From assembly GCA_901538445.1 (NCBI GenBank), contig LR594584.1:3195586-3259585 (forward strand): a stretch of 64,000 nt of DNA. The letters are read 5' to 3'. Source of the DNA: Gemmataceae bacterium (lineage in GTDB: Bacteria > Planctomycetota > Planctomycetia > Gemmatales > Gemmataceae). Within the stretch, counting starts at the first letter, position 1, and every line of letters starts with the position of its first letter. Under the pieces are notes generated by a model. It saw only the letters and a list, made by a program, of their open reading frames with translations. It had not been told where the DNA came from and did not search any database. This document shows, piece after piece, positions 50,171 to 59,576 of the stretch. The position numbers and the translations under genes were made by a program.

Positions 50171-51287
50171 ATTGCAACTCGAACGATTCGAAGAACTCCT
50201 GGGCGAGTTCGTCGTCCCGTGGGTCCATGTTCGCGTGCTGGACGGCGAGGTAGTACACGCGGCCCTCGATGGCGTACACGCGGACGACGCGGACGGTCTT
50301 GCCGTCCTGGAAGTAGAGTTCGACCTCGCGGCCGGCGAGTTGGCCGCCGTACTCCAGCCGCCGCGGTTCGTGCGGGCGCTGGCCGACCTGCTTGAAGAGT
50401 TCGGCCGTCACCGCGTCGAACCACGGGTCCGACCCGACGGGCGGCCCCTGCGGCTTCTGACCGGGTGCCGGCTTTACGCTCGAGCCGTAGGTGAAGGTGT
50501 ACTTGTCCTGCATGCCGGGCGCGAACACCGCCTGTCGGCACGTCAGGAGGACGCCCGGGAGCGGCGGCTCCCCCTTCAAATCCACGCCGCGGGAGGGCAC
50601 CTTCACCTGGAACCCACCGTCCTTCGGTGCGTCGACCACAAGTGGGTGCTCGCTGCCGAGGAGCCGTCGCGCCCAGCCGGCCGTCTCCTTCGTCAGAAAG
50701 TAGAGCCCGACCCCCGCGGCGTACGACAGCACCACCAGGAGCAGCACGCCCTTCACCCGCGTCGCCGGCCGCCAGTCGATCGTCGAGATGACCGCCAGGC
50801 ACAGGGTGGACGCGGTCACGGCCAGGGCGAGCGGGGTGCCGACGGTCAGCACGGGCTGTTTTGGGAACACGACCGCGGCGACCGACCACACGATGGGCAC
50901 CAGGAACGGGAGCAGCGCGAGACCAATGAACACGGACGCGGGCAGCGGCCCCTCGGTGTCCGGATCGACCGGGTCGTGCCTGTGGTCCGGGGCGGAGGAA
51001 CCTGCCGCGGCCTCCTCGAACGACTCGCCGCCCTCGTCGTCGTCGTCGAAGTCGTCGTCATCTTCGCGGGCGCGGCCTCGAGGGGTGGGTGCGGACGGCC
51101 CGCGCCACGGGAGCGGCGGCGGCGGGTCCGGCGGCACCCAGCCGGCCCCGGGCACGATGAGGGTGGCCTCTTCAACCGCCTGGAACACGACCCGGCACCG
51201 GGGGCACTCGACCGGGGTGCCGAGCCCGGCCGAGCCCACCCGCGCCGGCCCCCGGCACCCCGTACACCGCACCACGACGAACGCCAT
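50169..51287 (-). CDS. Zinc-ribbon membrane protein of unknown function
   Basis: A 372-residue protein. An N-terminal zinc ribbon (CTGC near 8-11, CPRC near 27-30), a low-complexity acidic stretch (about 80-110), three membrane segments (about 118-205), and a soluble C-terminal domain (about 230-372). This modular layout is common in planctomycete proteins. Function unknown. Confidence 0.75.
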   Translation of the reverse strand: MAFVVVRCTGCRGPARVGSAGLGTPVECPRCRVVFQAVEEATLIVPGAGWVPPDPPPPLPWRGPSAPTPRGRAREDDDDFDDDDEGGESFEEAAAGSSAPDHRHDPVDPDTEGPLPASVFIGLALLPFLVPIVWSVAAVVFPKQPVLTVGTPLALAVTASTLCLAVISTIDWRPATRVKGVLLLVVLSYAAGVGLYFLTKETAGWARRLLGSEHPLVVDAPKDGGFQVKVPSRGVDLKGEPPLPGVLLTCRQAVFAPGMQDKYTFTYGSSVKPAPGQKPQGPPVGSDPWFDAVTAELFKQVGQRPHEPRRLEYGGQLAGREVELYFQDGKTVRVVRVYAIEGRVYYLAVQHANMDPRDDELAQEFFESFELQ

Positions 51288-51332
51288 CCCCTGCCCCTCC
51301 TCGCCGCGTTCACCCGGGTTGCGGCTTGGTCT

Positions 51333-51404
51333 CTGTAGCCGGCCCTCTGTGAGGCCGGTGCCGCGGGACTCACCAGGCACCGGCCTCACAGAGGCCGGCT
51401 ACAG
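51333..51404. repeat. Large inverted repeat (about 29-bp arms)
   Basis: Arms 51333-51362 and 51376-51404 match with one extra base. It lies between the zinc-ribbon protein gene start and the M28 peptidase gene end. A related relic is at 48598-48672, which suggests a mobile or repetitive family that also acts as terminator for the M28 upstream unit. Confidence 0.6.
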
Positions 51405-51420
51405 AAATCAGCGGCCGCCG

Positions 51421-52491
51421 TCACTTGATCTTCTGGAGCCACACGGTGACGACCTTGGCGACCTCCGCCATCTGCTCGCCGGAGATCTTGTCCGGCGTGT
51501 CGCTGAGCTTGTGCCAGTGGGGGTAGTCGAAGTCGATGACGTCGGCGGTCGGGATGCCGGCCCGGTTCAGCGCGATGTGGTCGTCGAGCACCTCGTGCCC
51601 GGCCTCGTACTTGAACGACTTCGCGCCGACCGCCTTCGCCACCCCCCACACCTGATCGACGAGCTTCGGGGCCATCGTGTACGAGTTCTGCTCGACCTTG
51701 AGCTGCGCGTCCTTCCCGGCACACAGGTCGAACAGGAGCCCCGCGTCGTACCGGAACTTCCGCTTGTCCTTCGACTTCGCGTACTCGTCGGCGAAGAACT
51801 CGGACCCGAAGAAGTACTTGTCGCCGCCGCCGGTCGCGGGGGTCTCGAAGACGTATTCTTCGCCGTCGAAGAAAACGAAGTCCACCCCGAACTCGGACTT
51901 CAAGTCCTTCATGTGGTGCCCGAGTTCCATCAGCAGTGCGACCCCGCTCGTGCCGTCGTTGGCGCTCACGAACGGCTTGTTCCAGTTGCCCGGGAGCAGC
52001 TCCTGGTCGGCAATCGGCCGCGTGTCGTAGTGCGTCGTCAGCACCACGCGGCGGGCCTTGTCCGGGTGCCACGTCACGATCAAGTTGACCATCTCGACGG
52101 GGTTCTTCCGGCTCCGCTGCTTGGCCTTGAACTCCTGACGGGTGACCGTCGCGCCGAGGTCCTTGAAGTGCTTCTCCAGAATCTCTTGCTGCTTCTTCAT
52201 CCCGTCCGACGCGCTGATTCGCGGGCCGATGTCACAGAGCTGCTTGAGGTACTTGAGCGCCCGGTCGCTCTCGAACTTGACGCCCACGGCGTCGCCGCCC
52301 TTGTCGCCACCGGTAGCGAACTCGGTCTTCTTTTCCGGCTCGGCCGGGTCAGCCCCGTCCGCACCCGCCAGCACCGGCAGGTGCGCCTCCGGTGGGACCG
52401 CGGAGCGCGACTGCGTGATCCACCACATGGACGCCCCGCCCCCGGCCGCGAGCACCACCGCCCCGATGAGCCAGCCGAATCCGTGCGACAT
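51421..52491 (-). CDS. M28-family metallopeptidase / glutaminyl cyclase-like
   Basis: A 356-residue protein with an N-terminal membrane anchor (about 5-25). The catalytic zinc set of M28 enzymes is visible: HYD in VVLTTHYDTRP, D in SANDGTSGVALLMELG, EE in VFFDGEEYVF, D in LLFDLCAG, and H in HWHKLSDTP. The sequence also resembles glutaminyl-peptide cyclotransferases, which share the fold. Outer-side peptide processing is likely. The start at 52491 gives the membrane segment. Confidence 0.85.
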   Translation of the reverse strand: MSHGFGWLIGAVVLAAGGGASMWWITQSRSAVPPEAHLPVLAGADGADPAEPEKKTEFATGGDKGGDAVGVKFESDRALKYLKQLCDIGPRISASDGMKKQQEILEKHFKDLGATVTRQEFKAKQRSRKNPVEMVNLIVTWHPDKARRVVLTTHYDTRPIADQELLPGNWNKPFVSANDGTSGVALLMELGHHMKDLKSEFGVDFVFFDGEEYVFETPATGGGDKYFFGSEFFADEYAKSKDKRKFRYDAGLLFDLCAGKDAQLKVEQNSYTMAPKLVDQVWGVAKAVGAKSFKYEAGHEVLDDHIALNRAGIPTADVIDFDYPHWHKLSDTPDKISGEQMAEVAKVVTVWLQKIK

Positions 52492-53009
52492 CGGTTCACC
52501 CCGTGCGGAATCACCCTTCCTCTCTTGCACATCTTACCGGACACGCGCGGACGCCGCGAGTCGGGCCGTCCAAACCGTGAAGGATTGTAAATCTTCCCCT
52601 TTCGGACCCCGCCGACCGTCGGCATATACGCGACCACTGAGCCAACCACACCAGTCGCCGCACCGCCCGTTGGGGAACGGGTCGTGCCGACAGAACCGAC
52701 GCCGCGAGACGCCCGGGCTGGCCCGGTCGCGCCGCGGCCGACGGAACCGCCGCGCGTGACGGTGCGGGGCTCATTTATCCCGCGGGTTCGGTGCCGTTTT
52801 CCTGCACGGGCCGCGGGTCGTGGTCGATACTTGATCGGTGAGTGCCGGTGCCTACCCGCCTGGTACTTCGGGGGATGGGCGAGTCGGGGTGATCGCGTCG
52901 GCCGGGGCCCGTGCCCGGTCGCAGGACCCGCGGGGGACACGTTCCGGGCGACCGGGCCGTGGTGCGGGGCACGCGACACGTCGGCTCGCCGTTCAGGGAG
53001 GATTCGATC
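52492..53009. other. Long divergent intergenic region
   Basis: About 520 bp between the M28 peptidase gene and the sigma-factor gene. No supported gene or strong repeat. It should contain promoters for both. Confidence 0.4.
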
Positions 53010-53792
53010 GTGGTGCAGCTCGATACGGACATTCAGTCGGTGTGGCAGGAGTACCGGGAGCGGCCGACGGTCGAGCTCCGGAACCGCCTCGTCGAACGCT
53101 ACCTCTCCCTGGTGAAGTACAACGCCGAGCGGATCTGGTCCCGCCTCCCGGACGGGGTGGAACTGGACGACCTCATCAGCGCCGGCGTGTTCGGTCTCAT
53201 GGACGCCATCGACGCCTTCGACCTCACCCGCGGGGTGAAGTTCGAGACGTACTGCGTCCCCCGCATCCGCGGCGCGATGCTCGACGAACTCCGCACGATG
53301 GACTGGGTGCCGCGGCTCGTCCGCAGCAAGGCGACGAAGACCGAGGCGGCCCGCAAGCAGCTCGAAGCGGCGCTCGGCCGCCCGCCGCGGCCAGAGGAGC
53401 TGGCCGAGAAGCTCGGCATCCCGCTCGACCAGATCGACGCCCACCTGGGCGAGGCGACCGCGGTCAACCTCGTGTCGCTGAACAAGAAGTGGTACGAGAC
53501 GGACAGCTACAAGGACGTCCGCGAGATCGACATCCTCGAGGACAAGAAGGCGGAGAACCCGACCGGCCGGCTCCAGAACCGCGACCTGATGAAGCTCGTG
53601 ACCCGCGGCCTCAACCGCAACGAGCGGCTCATCGTCATCCTCTACTACTACGAGGAGATGACGATGAAGGAGATCGGCGCGACGCTCAACCTGAGCGAGA
53701 GCCGCGTGAGCCAGATGCACTCGAGCATCGTCGCCCGCCTCCAGGCCCACCTCGCCAAGCGCAAGGGCGAGTTCAGCTGCGACGACAACTGA
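53010..53792 (+). CDS. FliA/WhiG-type sigma factor
   Basis: A 260-residue sigma-70 family protein of the group 3 (FliA/WhiG) type. Region 2: LVKYNAERIWSRLPDGVELDDLISAGVFGLMDAIDAFDLTRGVKFETYCVPRIRGAMLDELR (about 27-90). Region 3: EEL AEKLGIPLDQI (about 125-145). Region 4: LNRNERLIVILYYYEEMTMKEIGATLNLSESRVSQMHSSIVARL (about 200-245). It should direct transcription of a special gene set. The GTG at 53010 follows GGAGGA at a good distance. Confidence 0.9.
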   Translation: MVQLDTDIQSVWQEYRERPTVELRNRLVERYLSLVKYNAERIWSRLPDGVELDDLISAGVFGLMDAIDAFDLTRGVKFETYCVPRIRGAMLDELRTMDWVPRLVRSKATKTEAARKQLEAALGRPPRPEELAEKLGIPLDQIDAHLGEATAVNLVSLNKKWYETDSYKDVREIDILEDKKAENPTGRLQNRDLMKLVTRGLNRNERLIVILYYYEEMTMKEIGATLNLSESRVSQMHSSIVARLQAHLAKRKGEFSCDDN

Positions 53793-53856
53793 CCGCCGAA
53801 CGAGGATGATCGAAAACCACCACGCCCGGCGAGAGCCGGGCGTGTCGCTTGACGCG

Positions 53857-56754
53857 TCACTTCTTCGACTCAAGCGCCGGGTCGCGCTTCGGCAGCGGCT
53901 TGCGGGCGTCCTCACCCTCATCTAGGCGAACGACCAAGCCCGACCGGAACACGACGTACTTTCCGTCCGGGCTCACCGCGAACGGGCCACCGACGGGTAC
54001 GCCCGGCCCGGCTTCCAGCACGGCGAGTTCGCCCAGGTCCGCTGCGTCAGCCCGCGCGTCGAGAACCACCAGTCGGTTCCACTTCGTACCCGCGTCCGCG
54101 ATGAACAAGTACCGGCCGTCGGCCGACACGCGGAGGAACGCTTCGGCCGCGGCAGACGTCGGGCGGGTGCGGAGCGCCGCCCGGGCCGTCACCTCCGTAA
54201 CCTCGGCCGGGCCGCGGCTCCAGAACAACCGCCCGTCGGGATGGAACGCGCCGTGGGGCGGGGTCTGCCAGTTGAGCTTCAGTGCCGGCAGCGGGACGTT
54301 CTCGCGCGTCCGCCAGGTCTCGGTGTCGATCACCTTCACGCTGGGCAAGGTGCCCGTCGGGTAAACAGACCGGCCGCCGGTTTGAAGCGCGTTGAGCGCC
54401 TTGCCGTCGGCGCTGAGCCCCAGGGCACTGGACCACCGGGGGTTCCCCTCGACCCAGACCCCCTCGACCGGTCCGGCGAGATCGGCCGGCACGCGGCAGA
54501 CCCAGAAGGCGACGGCCGGGCTCGGTTTCGGGAGCGCTTCGGCCGTGCCCACTTGCTTGTCGTCCAGGTCCGTGAAGTACAGCCACTTGCCGTCGCCTGA
54601 GACCGTGAGGTTGGCCACGGCGGGCGAGACCCCGCCGACCACCTTCATCCACGCCGCCGGGACCGCTTTCGGCGCCGCAGCCTCGGGGTCGGACTTGGGC
54701 AGGTCGTCGAGGTCGTACCGGTGGATGACGCCGCGCCCCGGCGTCTCGTATTCGGCCCTCGTGTCGTGGGAACCAAGGGACAGGTAGAGCCGGTTGTTCA
54801 CGGCGTCGAGTGCCGGGCGGCCGGGCTGCGGGGCGACCGACCGGCGGCCCTTGTCTTCGAGCACCCACCTCCCGACCAACCGGAAGTCGGGGTAGGTGTA
54901 CCGGAGCAGGTGCGGCGGCGCGCCTTTGTACTTGCCGTCGCCGTCGGTAACCATCCAAACGGTGCCCCGCTTGGTGTCGAACACGGCCCTGTTGGAGGGC
55001 TCGACCGACAGCACGGGTACCAGCCGGTACTCGGGGACGGGCTCCGGGGACTTCGCACGCCCGGCGAGGTAACGAACCTCGTGTGGCGAGAGCGCACGGT
55101 TGAAGTAGCACACCTCATCGACCGCGGCGGCCGCCAGATCGGGGTACGCCCCTATGACGGCGGCGGTGCGGCCGACCGAAAGGGACTCGACCTCGTCGCG
55201 ACCGGTTGTGAACCGGAACGCCGCCACGGGGCTGCCGTCCAAATAGAGGGTGGTCCGGTCCCCGGCATCGGCGGCGGCGCGAACGATCGCGACGTGGTGC
55301 CAGCGGTCGGACCCGGTCACCTCGGCCCGGAGCGTTCCGAGGGAAGTCACGTCGGGGTGGTCGCGCCACTCCTTCACCGAGGGCTGGGTGGGCGTACCCA
55401 CGGTGCCCCAGGTGCCGTCGCCGCCGAGTCCGACCGCGAGGAGGTCGCGATCCCGCGCCGTAAACCTGTCCCGGACCGCACCGCGGAGGACCGAGACGCT
55501 CCCCTCGCGGACCTTCGCCCAGCCCGCAGCGGTACCCTCCATGTTGGGTGCCGCGGCCCGCAACAACTCCTTCGGGAGGTTGACGCCCGCGGTGCCGGCC
55601 GGCAGGTACATCGCCCCGCCCCGCACACCCGGCCCGGTCGCCGCACCCGGGGGCAGGGCCAACGTTTGACCAACCGGGTGAGCGCGGACGCTCTTCCCAG
55701 CCGCGTCGTCGAACGAGATGTAGAGTTCGAGGCCCGGCACCCCGGTGGGGTCGGGCGCGGACACCCCCGGCGGCGCGGCGACGAACGCGGCCGCAGCCTC
55801 GGTCGCGGCCCGCCGCTTCGCCGCCGCGGCGGCCGCCTCCTCCTGCCGCGCCTGTTCAGCCGCGGCCCGTGCCGCGGCCCGCCGCTCCTCCTCCTGTCGT
55901 GCCGCCTCCACCCTCCGCTGGGCCTCGGCCTCCGCACGCTGCCGCGCCTGCTCCGCCGCCTCCGCTTTCCGCCTGGCCACCTCAAGAATGTTCGGGTCCG
56001 TTACCTCGAACGACCCCAGGAATCGCTGGACGTCGGAGCTCTTCGGATCGCCCCCGCGGCCGCCCGCAGCAACCACGTACACCCTCGTTTCGGCCACGAT
56101 CACACGGAGGACGCCAGTCTCGCCGTCCGACATCGTCATCTCGAGGTCTCGCGCGGCGAACCCGCCCACCGTGAACGGCTCCCCGCGGACCACCCTGGTC
56201 GCCTTCCCGCCGGCGACGGCGCCCTGGTACGTGTCCTCCAGGATTCGGTCGTCCGTTCGCCAGGCGCGGTTCTGGATGTCGCCCCAGAACACGATGTACT
56301 GTGTCCGGCGGTGGACCGTCCCCTCGACGGCCCCCCCCTGCAGGGGCGGCATCCCGAGTTGCTTGTCCATGCCGCTCAGGGGCCCGGCCGGGAGGTCGAT
56401 CCTGTAGCCGCCCCCTGCGGATTCGTGAACCCGCCAGTTCGGCGGTGCCGCGGCCGCCCGCCAAACGAGGAAGACGCACCCACCGGTCAGGAGAAGGAGT
56501 ACGCACCCGACGACCGCATAGAGGACCGCGTTGCTCTTCGGCGGCGCAGCCGGCCGCCGCTTCGGTTCGCGGCTCGGCGTCCGGGCGGGCGGGCGCGGCT
56601 CCCGCGGGGCGTGGTCGGTGGGCGGCACGGGTGCCGCTGTGGCGGCCGGCACGTCGATCACGTCGCGGCACTTGCCGCACCGGACCTTACCCTGAGTCCC
56701 GTCGGGAACGCGGAGGGTCGCGCCGCACGCCCCGCACACGAATTCGATCGCCAT
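53857..56754 (-). CDS. Zinc-ribbon/LamG membrane protein with beta-propeller-like end
   Basis: A 965-residue protein. An N-terminal zinc ribbon (CGAC near 7-10, CGKC near 31-34), a Pro/Arg-rich linker, a membrane segment (about 80-100), a soluble domain (about 110-235), a long Ala/Glu/Arg coiled coil (about 245-310), a LamG/concanavalin-like domain (about 330-560) with LYISFDDAAGKSV and DEVCYFNRALSPHEVRYLAGR, and a C-terminal beta-propeller-like domain (about 580-960). Cell-envelope location is likely. Function unknown. Confidence 0.8.
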   Translation of the reverse strand: MAIEFVCGACGATLRVPDGTQGKVRCGKCRDVIDVPAATAAPVPPTDHAPREPRPPARTPSREPKRRPAAPPKSNAVLYAVVGCVLLLLTGGCVFLVWRAAAAPPNWRVHESAGGGYRIDLPAGPLSGMDKQLGMPPLQGGAVEGTVHRRTQYIVFWGDIQNRAWRTDDRILEDTYQGAVAGGKATRVVRGEPFTVGGFAARDLEMTMSDGETGVLRVIVAETRVYVVAAGGRGGDPKSSDVQRFLGSFEVTDPNILEVARRKAEAAEQARQRAEAEAQRRVEAARQEEERRAAARAAAEQARQEEAAAAAAKRRAATEAAAAFVAAPPGVSAPDPTGVPGLELYISFDDAAGKSVRAHPVGQTLALPPGAATGPGVRGGAMYLPAGTAGVNLPKELLRAAAPNMEGTAAGWAKVREGSVSVLRGAVRDRFTARDRDLLAVGLGGDGTWGTVGTPTQPSVKEWRDHPDVTSLGTLRAEVTGSDRWHHVAIVRAAADAGDRTTLYLDGSPVAAFRFTTGRDEVESLSVGRTAAVIGAYPDLAAAAVDEVCYFNRALSPHEVRYLAGRAKSPEPVPEYRLVPVLSVEPSNRAVFDTKRGTVWMVTDGDGKYKGAPPHLLRYTYPDFRLVGRWVLEDKGRRSVAPQPGRPALDAVNNRLYLSLGSHDTRAEYETPGRGVIHRYDLDDLPKSDPEAAAPKAVPAAWMKVVGGVSPAVANLTVSGDGKWLYFTDLDDKQVGTAEALPKPSPAVAFWVCRVPADLAGPVEGVWVEGNPRWSSALGLSADGKALNALQTGGRSVYPTGTLPSVKVIDTETWRTRENVPLPALKLNWQTPPHGAFHPDGRLFWSRGPAEVTEVTARAALRTRPTSAAAEAFLRVSADGRYLFIADAGTKWNRLVVLDARADAADLGELAVLEAGPGVPVGGPFAVSPDGKYVVFRSGLVVRLDEGEDARKPLPKRDPALESKK

Positions 56755-57159
56755 CACGCACCTCGGTCATTGAGCCGTCGGGCCGCGAATGCAGGCGCCC
56801 CCCCGACGTGTAAGAGTGTCACTTTATCGCCAGCGTTTTATCGCCAGCCCCGCGAGCACCCGCGAGCCCGGGCGCATTGCCGCTAGCCGCTCGGCGCGGA
56901 GGGCGATCGCGGCGAAGACGAGCGGGGAGAGCGGCCTGACCGGCTCCGGGGGTGGAGTGACGAGGTACGCAACGAGTTTACGGCACGCGAGCGCCGGGCG
57001 GAACCGAAACCCGCGGCCGGCTCCGCGGGTACAGGCCGCACGGGCACCGCTTCGACCGGCTCCGCGGCGTTACAGACCGGGGCGGCGTTCAATCTTGTCC
57101 CCGGTGCCGCGAACCACGAAGATGGGGGTGCTGCGATCACGTTGCACAAGGAGACTCCG
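56755..57159. other. Divergent intergenic region
   Basis: About 400 bp between the LamG protein gene and the secreted-protein gene. A short repeat TTATCGCCAGC occurs twice near 56822-56848. No gene is supported. Confidence 0.35.
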
Positions 57160-58032
57160 ATGCGTGGACTGTTCCTGGCGGCCGGGCTGGCCGCCGTGGT
57201 GGCGCTGGCCGGCGGGTTCGCGGCGGCCGACGACAAGACCTACGACCTGCGCGGCCCCGCCCCCACCAAGGGGCAGGTGTTCGTCAGCAAGATGACGCTC
57301 AAGATCAAGGACGCGGACACCACGCTCAAGGTCATGGGCATGAACCTCAAGCTCAAGATGACGATGAACGTCCAGGGCGAGGAGGAGCAGAAGGTGCTCA
57401 CCGTCGACGGCCGCAACGTCACCAAGAGCCAGAGCAAGATCGTCAAGGAGCGGGCCGAGATCACCACCGACTTCGGCGGGATGAACCAGGCCATGACCCA
57501 GCCGACCGAGCTGGAGGGCGAGGTCGTCATCAGCGAACGCGTGGGCGACAAGTGGAAGCACTCGCTCGTGGACACCAAGCCCACCGACAAGCAGAAGAAG
57601 GAGCTCGACAACCGCAACGGGATCGAGAACGAGGACGACCTGTACCCGGCCGAGAAGGTCAAGGTCGGGCACACGTGGAAGGTCGAGGCCAAGGCGCTCA
57701 CGAAGCTGTTCGGCAACTCGTTCACCGACATCAAGGGCGAGTTGTCCCAGAAGTTCGCCAAGGTCGAGACCGTCGAGGGCGAGGAGTGCGCCGTGGTCGA
57801 GTCCGAGGGGAGCGTGAAGGGCAAGATGAAGGACGACGACGGGAAGCCGTCGCTCGACGTCGAGATGGACCTGAAGGTGAAGTCGTGGCGGTCGATCAAG
57901 ACCGGGGTCGAGCTGAAGGGCACGTTCGAGGGCAAGATCAAGCTCGCCGGCAAGCAGAAGATCGACGAGCAGCCCGTGGACATCACCCTCGCCGGCCCGC
58001 TGTCGGGCGAGAGCTCGACGCGGCTGAAGTAG
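57160..58032 (+). CDS. Secreted hypothetical protein (Gemmata type)
   Basis: A 290-residue exported protein. AAGGAG lies before the ATG at 57160. Signal peptide about 1-24 (AGLAAVVALAGGFAAAD), followed by a beta-rich, Lys-rich body with repeated strands (KGQVFVSKMTLKIKD, KLKMTMNVQGEEEQ, CAVVESEGSVKGKMK, DVEMDLKVKSWRS). It resembles planctomycete DUF6263-like secreted proteins. Function unknown. Confidence 0.75.
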   Translation: MRGLFLAAGLAAVVALAGGFAAADDKTYDLRGPAPTKGQVFVSKMTLKIKDADTTLKVMGMNLKLKMTMNVQGEEEQKVLTVDGRNVTKSQSKIVKERAEITTDFGGMNQAMTQPTELEGEVVISERVGDKWKHSLVDTKPTDKQKKELDNRNGIENEDDLYPAEKVKVGHTWKVEAKALTKLFGNSFTDIKGELSQKFAKVETVEGEECAVVESEGSVKGKMKDDDGKPSLDVEMDLKVKSWRSIKTGVELKGTFEGKIKLAGKQKIDEQPVDITLAGPLSGESSTRLK

Positions 58033-58158
58033 CGCCCCGGCCCGCGGGGGTCCTGAGCGCCCGAACACATCACCTGGCGCGTCACATCGGGGGGCTCACG
58101 CCCCCCGCTCGCACGTCCCCGCTCCTGATCTCACCGGCTCGTTTGCGGAGCCACCCCC

Positions 58159-59073
58159 GTGCAAATGTACCAGGTCCGCGCCGAGTTGCTGCGCGACAAC
58201 GAACTGCGGTTCGCGCCCGACGGCCAAACACTCGCCGTCGGCGGCGTTCCCTACCTCGTGCTCGACCTCGCCACAGGGTCGCAACGCGACCTCCACGAGA
58301 TGGGCCGCGGCTCGTGGGCGTGGGCGTTCGTCCGCGGCGGAACCGCCCTGGCGCACCTGCCGACGACGGCAATTCTCAACGTGCTCGACCTCGTAACCGG
58401 TGCGGTCGAAACGCACCCGGTCGGCGGCGCGGCCAGGGGGATGATCGCGTCGCCCGACGGGCGGACGCTGTACCTGAGCGTCGGCGGGGCGAACTTCGGA
58501 AAGGCGTCGGAGATTCGCGCCCTCGACGCGGCCACCTTGAAGCCCGTCGCGGCGTTCGCGCACGTCGCGGACTACCTGGGACGGTTCGCGGTGTCCGGCG
58601 ACGGCCGGCAGCTCGCCGTCTCGGGCGGCAACTGGAACGCCTCTCTCAAGGAACGCGGGCTGACGTTCCGCGTCTACGACTTCGGCGACGGCGGCATCCC
58701 CGAGCAACCGACCGCGTTCATCGAGTTGGAGCGGCCGGTCAACGGGTTCGCGCTGACGCACAACGGCGCGCACCTCGCGGTTGTGAATGGCCACGGGCTC
58801 GCCCTCTGGGCGGCGGCGGGCGACCCACCGGTCAAGCGGTCCCCCGCCCCGCGGAGCGGCGTGCTGTCGGTAGCGTGCTCGCCGACGCTCCCTCACGTAC
58901 TCACCGGCAACAAGGCGGGGTTCGTGGCCCTGTGGGACACGGCCGGCCGCGTGCTGCGGCGCTACGAGTGGGGCCTCGCCGAGGTGATCGGTCTCGCGTT
59001 CGCTCCCGACGGGCTGCGGGCCGCGGCCATTGACGCCACCGGGAAGGTCGTGGTGTGGGACGCCGACGGGTGA
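58159..59073 (+). CDS. WD40-type beta-propeller protein
   Basis: A 304-residue protein of repeated WD-like blades (LRFAPDGQTLAVGG, MIASPDGRTLYLSVGG, FAVSGDGRQLAVSGGNW, GFALTHNGAHLAVVNG, LAFAPDGLRAAAIDATGKVVVWDADG). No signal peptide. Likely a cytoplasmic interaction scaffold. The GTG start has GGAG 8 bases upstream, and an ATG two codons later is possible. Confidence 0.8.
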   Translation: MQMYQVRAELLRDNELRFAPDGQTLAVGGVPYLVLDLATGSQRDLHEMGRGSWAWAFVRGGTALAHLPTTAILNVLDLVTGAVETHPVGGAARGMIASPDGRTLYLSVGGANFGKASEIRALDAATLKPVAAFAHVADYLGRFAVSGDGRQLAVSGGNWNASLKERGLTFRVYDFGDGGIPEQPTAFIELERPVNGFALTHNGAHLAVVNGHGLALWAAAGDPPVKRSPAPRSGVLSVACSPTLPHVLTGNKAGFVALWDTAGRVLRRYEWGLAEVIGLAFAPDGLRAAAIDATGKVVVWDADG

Positions 59074-59081
59074 CGAGTGGT

Positions 59082-59477
59082 TCACCCGTCGAGCCCGTAG
59101 GCCTCGCGCTCGAACCGGTTGTCGAAGTAGAAGTGCCCGCCGCTCCGCCACGCCCTGAAGCTCGACAGAAAGTAGAGCGGCAGCATCAGTGGCCCCCACC
59201 GCTCGTACTGGCGGACGTGGACGTGCTCGTGGTCGCGGGCCTGGTCCAGGCACGCCCGGTCCTGGCCGAGGATGACGTGCCCGAGGCACAGCGCCGACGC
59301 CCTCACCAAGAGGCACCGCCGGAGGAAGAACCGGGCGAAGCCGCCGTACAACTCGACGGCCCCGCGCTCGGCCCGCACCCGCCCACCGGTCGCGAGCACC
59401 GGGAGAAAGAACATCAGCCCCAGCGCCGTGTTCGGCAGCGCCCACAGGTACGCGAACGGGCGGAGGGCTCGGCGCAT
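59082..59477 (-). CDS. Small membrane protein with HEHVH motif
   Basis: A 131-residue protein. A membrane segment (about 9-27), then a basic region, and DHEHVHVRQYERWGPLMLPLYFLSS with a candidate His-rich metal site (HEHVH) and a second hydrophobic segment, ending HFYFDNRFEREAY. This pattern resembles small planctomycete HEHxH membrane proteins. No activity is known. The start at 59477 gives the hydrophobic N-terminus. Confidence 0.7.
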   Translation of the reverse strand: MRRALRPFAYLWALPNTALGLMFFLPVLATGGRVRAERGAVELYGGFARFFLRRCLLVRASALCLGHVILGQDRACLDQARDHEHVHVRQYERWGPLMLPLYFLSSFRAWRSGGHFYFDNRFEREAYGLDG

Positions 59478-59576
59478 CGGGAGACATCCGGGCGTGAGGG
59501 GGGCGGCCACCCTGAGGATTGTACCCCCCGGGTCATTCGCAAAGGGGCGGCCCGGTTGGCCCACCTCGCCGCCGTC

